Shown here piece by piece: positions 33,114 through 37,852 of a DNA stretch of 37,852 bases (position 1 is the first letter of the stretch; each line of letters begins with the position of its first letter). The DNA is taken from contig JAYMSP010000994.1 of assembly GCA_036897095.1 (NCBI GenBank), positions 1 through 37,852 of the forward strand, in the 5' to 3' direction. The DNA comes from Plantago elongata (taxonomy: Eukaryota > Streptophyta > Magnoliopsida > Lamiales > Plantaginaceae). Below the pieces are notes generated by a model that was given only the letters and a program-made list of their open reading frames with translations, made no database searches and was not told the DNA's origin. The position numbers were made by a program, and so were the translations under genes.

Positions 33114-35916
33114 TATTTATCCATTGCCTGATTATACAATAAAAATACAAGTAAAACTTAAAAATTATTTAATTATAACTTTATATCTTCTAGTTACATA
33201 CTCCAAATTCACTTAAATGGGGTATCACAGGGAATCAAGCCCCTCCGCAAGCTACTCACAAAAAAATCTGATCAACATTCAGATTGAATTCGAAATCAGT
33301 CAACACGAACTCTCAATTTTGAATTGATCACCTTAGACAAAAGATCGAGCCTTCACGAGCAAAAGTAAATCGAGCTTATTGAGCTGCGAACAATTCAATT
33401 TTTTAATGAGCCGATCACAAATACAACTGTTTAAAAAGCTCAATGATCACTACAAAAGTAAAAGTAGACCTAGAATTCTAGCAGGCACTATTTCATTAAG
33501 CTGAAACTCACCTCGACTCGTTAACAACCCTAATTTGCACGAGCCACGCTATATAATTATGTGTCGATATATTTAATTGGCTTATGAAGTTTGCATATTA
33601 TTCCACAACCTCAGGGTTTTTTTTAAATCAAATACACGCTAAACAAAATGTTTTTCCTTCAAGAATTTCCTTAAGTGCGGAGGAGTATTCCAATCTTTGT
33701 GACTTTAAATTTAGAATGCGTTTGTGACCGTTCACTCTTTGCCAGGTTTCGAGTTTGACATACTAAATGACTGGGTAACTAAAATGACAACTAAATTTAT
33801 TTGCTTGGAAACTGCCCTATCTAATTTGTGGATCGAGTTGACGATTTGGATATTTCCGAAAACAAGAAAGTTTCATGGTTGAGATCAATATGATAAATTG
33901 GTATAGTGGAGTTTAAAGTTGTGAGAATATGGTACAAAATAAATGTTGTGATTGAAAGAGGCCATTTGATAAAGAATTTTGAGGAGAAGAGGCGATGTTG
34001 CATTCCAAATTGTGTACGGTGGTGGTGGCTTATCATTTGTTGAATTTTGTTCTTTTATGCATAATTTAGAATTGACACCTTTAATTTAAAATCAATTCAG
34101 TTCAATAAATTTTAATTAAATAAAATAAAAATCTACTTCAAATATTTAATTCTAGTGTTTAACATATTTTATTGATAAAAAGAATTAATTAATAAAATTC
34201 CTTTCATGCAATTGCAATCATTTTCTTATCTTGATACTAAATTAGCTGAAAAGTTAGTTAGTTAGTTAAGTAGTTTATTTTTTTAACAAGTTAATTTAAT
34301 TAGCTTATCAAATCAGCTAACTTGTTTGAAAAATTGTTCGTGTAATAAATTTTTATAAAATAATTCTTGTAACTGAACTTTGGAACATATATTTATTTAG
34401 ATTACAGTTGCTGTAGAAGACAAGATCAAGAGATTATGGCTGGCTGCGCTGTTTTGTGTTGGCATATCATTCATACAGCTACAATTCCATTCCAAATCGA
34501 TCGATAAAATCACATCCGTATTTCTCGGGTCCAATCCATGATCCATATAAACACCTACTAAGTAGTACATTATTCATCTATTGAAACATTCTATATATTT
34601 CAAATAAATATTCTTGAACTTGATAAATATATTAACTATAGTCTTTGCGTGATATTTCATATAATTTAATATATCTCCGGCCAAATTACAATGAGGTCGG
34701 ATTACTTCTTTTCCGTTCATACAACTCATAGCATGATAACAGTCAATGGTTACTTCTCCTGATACGTAGAATTGATTATGTGTATGTAAAAGTTCTATTA
34801 TCAATATTATGGTATGAGTAATTATTATACTCTTTAATATAGTCGAAATTTAATATATGAAATTACTCAAACTAAATCATATTGGATGAGAGTGATAATC
34901 TACTTATACACTATTACATTAATTATAATATAAGTGGAATGTGAGGATAGTACACGTTTTGGGACTAACCACCCCACACCCATCTCCGGCTTGGGATGAT
35001 TATACACTGGTACCATTTGTAACTACCTATAGCCAGTTGATTTCGATCCGGCCATTTGAAACGGCTCGGTTACTCTTAGTTGTTTCTTCGGATGATATGA
35101 TGATCCGGCCCGTTGTACAACACATGCCATTTACCATCCATCATTCAAGACTTAAGTAGTTCTAGATTTGTCTCAATATTCGTTTGGAACTGTAATGATA
35201 TGAGTTGAATATATTTATGATAAAAAAATAACTAAACGAACTGAAATCAATTACATTAATAATTTGATATATATGGCGTTCTTTTCTCACAAAAGCCGTT
35301 GCACTTCTTTTTTTTTTAAACGGCAAAAATATTTTAAAAATTTAAAAGTCTACACGAACATAAGAAATGCACTGAAACAAAGAGCCCTCATATATCGTAA
35401 TCCTCTTCATCACCTTCCCACTGTTACAAAAACACAAACAACTAGAACCATAAACATTAAAATAGAACAATGATGAAAACGACAGTGGCCATTATACTCC
35501 AAAGTGTCGGCTAACATCCGACGTCCTCAACCACCGAAAACGGATTGAATCCAAGCCAAGAACATCAAGAATACCAATGTCAACAGGAACCAATAAAATT
35601 CCGGACTCTACGATGCCAAATAACTGAAGGACTTCCAAACTGATAAAGTCAAGAACTGCCCTCAACAACTCCAAACCATTTATGACATACTAGATAGTAA
35701 TTTTAGTTATCCCTCTCGTCTAAAATATCTCGACACAAAATCTAGTCGCTCTACTTCTAAAGAATAGATAATAAATTGATCGACAAATTTTGCTTATAAG
35801 CTGCGCTGCGCACTTAGGTAGATACTGAATACAATGGAACAAACATGAACGAATAGAACATAAAGCATACCAACAAATTAAGTGCAAATGGCACATGTTA
35901 TATTATAACGGGTAGA
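33114..35916. other. Intergenic, no gene recognised
   Basis: 2.8 kb of AT-rich DNA. Short frames at about 33821-34036, 34574-34804, 34941-35159 and 35264-35674 have no family motif or splice partners. A worn CAGTT-type fragment lies near 34085-34140, and an imperfect palindrome (CAAGTTA / TAACTTG) near 34290-34330. Confidence 0.4.
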
Positions 35917-36252
35917 GCTGTTTTTTGAGTCGATCCTTATCGGCTCGGCTCGATAACTTTTTTTGAGTCGAGTTCAAGCTCAATTTTATACTCGTTTCAT
36001 TAGCGAGCCGCTCGGCTCGGTAAAGCTCATTAAGAGTAAATATTTTAATAAATTATAATTTTTTATACATATTTTAAATATTTTTACAGATAAAGTTCGT
36101 TATAGGTCGTATATTTTCGAGCTCGAGCTCTAGCTCGTTACATGTTACTCGAGCTCGTTTTTTCTCGTTTTGTTAACGAGTCGAGTTGAAGTTCGACTCG
36201 ATTGAGTTCGAGCTCGAGCTAGAGTATCAAAATACTCGGTTCGAAAAACAGC
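35917..36252. mobile_element. GAGCTC-rich small element
   Basis: About 336 bp with short inverted ends GCTGTTTTTTGA and the complement of GCTGTTTTTCGA. Both halves are packed with GAGCTCGAGCT-type self-complementary blocks (36118-36160, 36205-36222), separated by an AT-rich core. Such palindrome-rich elements are common in plants; no target duplication could be fixed (AGA on both sides at best) and no superfamily is assigned. Confidence 0.55.
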
Positions 36253-36457
36253 AGAAGATACGTACAGTACATCATTGGTTTCTTTTCCTTAATTATTCTC
36301 TTGCCAAATACTCCATCGGTTCGTCTCTATATATGTACACTTGGTGTGTATTAAAATAATACAGAAGAAATAACATTTAAAAATATAAGAAATAGAATAA
36401 TAAATAACAATATAGAAAACATAAGAAATAACATTTCGGCATCACCGTTGTCGTGTT

Positions 36458-37060
36458 CGGAACGGACCCCCTAACCCATCAAATACCCCCTAAAATACTC
36501 CACTCTTCCTATTGGTTCACTTATTAAATTTTAACCAACTAACTAAGCTAGAAGTTTAACCATAGTTGATAATTCTTTACTAAATATAGTCCTATTACAA
36601 CAACTAATCACCCACAATTAATTAACTACTGGTTGAATTTACTATTATATGTACGTGCTATTATATTTTCTAAATATACAGTCCAAATTTCACAGATCAT
36701 CTAAAAATCCTTCGGCAAAATCATAAATTCTGGATTCTTTTTAAGCGAAGCAGAGCAAGAGCAAAAGTGAGAATCGATTTCTTCAATATTTTTAAGTTTG
36801 TCCAAATCACATACATAATTCTTAGATGATCTGTAAAATTTGGACTGTATATTTAGCAAATATAATAGCACATACATATAATAGTAAATTCTACAGGTAG
36901 TTAATTAATTGTGGGTGATTAGTTGTTGTAATATCACTATATTTAGCGAAGAATTATTAACTATGGGTAAACTTCTAGCTGATAGTTGGTTAAATTGGAC
37001 AACTAATAGAAAGAGTAGGGTATTTTAGGGGGTATTTGATGGGTTAGGGGATCCGCACCG
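36458..37060. mobile_element. Foldback Mutator-like element with very long TIRs
   Basis: 603-bp element whose arms (36458 to about 36707, and about 36821 to 37060) are inverted copies over roughly 240-250 bp, with a loop of about 110 bp. Matching blocks include CCCCTAACCCATCAAATACC, CACCCACAATTAATTAACTA and CAGTCCAAATTT. Ends CGG..CGGA.CCCC agree on both sides. The flanks TGTCGTGTT (36449-36457) and TGTCATGTT (37061-37069) form a 9-bp target duplication with one mismatch. There is no coding capacity; a transcript would fold into one long hairpin. Confidence 0.8.
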
Positions 37061-37069
37061 TGTCATGTT

Positions 37070-37590
37070 GGGCATGTCCAGATACTACCTAAAAAATGAC
37101 TTTAGTGTTGTGAGGGTTGATGAATGTGTTTACCAAACCAACACGCACAAAAGTGCAAACATCGGTAAAATAGACACTACCGGACTAGTACAATGAATTG
37201 ACGGTGGCTTTTTTATCCTAGCATGAAACTGTTCGTGAGGTTAAGATTCAGTTATGGTGGTGAAGATATCAGCGGAGTGCAGAATAAGCTTAATGAGGTG
37301 TTGGATAAGTCTTTCTTGGTGCTGAGCTATGGGCCGCGTATGAATTTTTCGTTTGTAATTGGTTTTGGTTAACTTTATAGTCGTGGTTGAGAACTTGATC
37401 TATGGTTTGGATGATATTTTTCGTTGTTTATGTTTTCTTTGAAATTGTTTCATTGAGAGTAGTATTATTTGTGTTTTTGGCTCTTATTAATAAAATTTTG
37501 ACCGTTTCAAAATAAAATATTATATTGATTAATGGAATTTAATTTTCCTACATAGAGATTGATATTTTTGTATGGAATAAGGATCCAGTA
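37070..37590. other. Intergenic, no gene recognised
   Basis: Mixed-composition stretch. The part at 37190-37370 is GC-richer and could be a decayed coding piece, but no frame longer than a few dozen codons or known motif is seen. Confidence 0.4.
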
Positions 37591-37738
37591 AGGATCTGTT
37601 CTTTTCAACTTAAAATCATTTCGTTCAGTTCAGTTCAGTTCAATGCAGTTCGGCGTAGTTATAATTTATACTTTACTTCAGTTCAATTCCATTTAGTTTA
37701 GTTAAATTTAATAAATTTTAGTTGAAAATAATAGAGCA
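37591..37738. mobile_element. CAGTT-type MITE, copy C
   Basis: Starts AGGATCTGTTCTTTTCAACT, and its right end (TAGTTGAAAATAATAGAGCA) is the inverted counterpart. The core has GTTCAGTTCAGTTCAGTTC and TATAATTTATACTTTACTTC, as in the copies at 9044-9177 and 33000-33113. Confidence 0.7.
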
Positions 37739-37852
37739 TAATTCAGATTCTACAACCTGATATAGGTCGGAAAGTGATCATTACATGACAACAATAATGC
37801 ATTCATCCAATTTTATATTTTTCCCTATATTTTTAAAACATTTATCTGATTA

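Noticed and set aside
35492-35674. 60-residue minus-strand frame (Leu/Val-rich)
   Set aside because: Short, single, no family resemblance and no adjoining exons.
1-37852. CRISPR array, bacterial operon or prophage
   Set aside because: The direct repeats lack unique spacers of constant size, genes are intron-containing and plant-like, and nothing prokaryotic is seen.

Overview
The window is plant nuclear DNA, almost certainly from a eudicot. Its genes are split by GT-AG introns, one product is a peroxisomal malate dehydrogenase with a plant-type PTS2 presequence, and another is a plant bHLH factor of the bHLH18/19/25 (subgroup IVa) group. The intergenic DNA is AT-rich and full of decayed transposons. 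The species cannot be fixed from this sequence; an asterid or Caryophyllales genome is only a guess from the repeat types.

Three genes can be rebuilt exon by exon. (1) A 9-exon plus-strand gene at 1706-5482 encodes a 635-residue basic, serine-rich plant protein of unknown function with a KEN-box-like motif. (2) The NAD-malate dehydrogenase gene at 6193-8865 has 9 exons and encodes 353 residues. (3) A 4-exon minus-strand bHLH gene at 30486-32399 encodes 305 residues, with a bHLH domain and an ACT-like C-terminal region. A fourth, doubtful two-exon fragment lies at about 18150-18635. The three genes do not form a pathway; each has its own transcription unit.

The rest is mostly repeats. Left edge: a 34-bp minisatellite and an LTR-like piece, then a 905-bp Mutator-type element with a perfect 9-bp target duplication just upstream of gene 1. 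Intron 1 of gene 1 holds a tRNA-derived SINE-like promoter pair. From 9 to 18 kb: a small MITE, a degenerate tandem array, a LINE endonuclease relic (minus strand), an LTR-like fragment (minus strand), and a heavily decayed Copia element whose 3' end and long LTR are still visible. From 18.6 to 30 kb: Tourist-like MITEs with TAA target duplication, two arrays of a CCGAAATGACC-type repeat, a compound microsatellite, a second Mutator-type element (444 bp) and a second copy of the 12-kb LTR-like sequence. From 30 to 37.9 kb: the bHLH gene with a long-TIR element filling most of intron 3, then AT-rich DNA, a GAGCTC-rich element and a 603-bp foldback Mutator-type element.

I found no convincing new multi-gene system. 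The most interesting points are three non-autonomous elements with 9-bp target duplications (one delivering G-box motifs to a promoter), an in-frame stop-free 93-nt intron inside the cleavable presequence of the malate dehydrogenase, and loss of the DNA-contacting histidine in the bHLH basic region.
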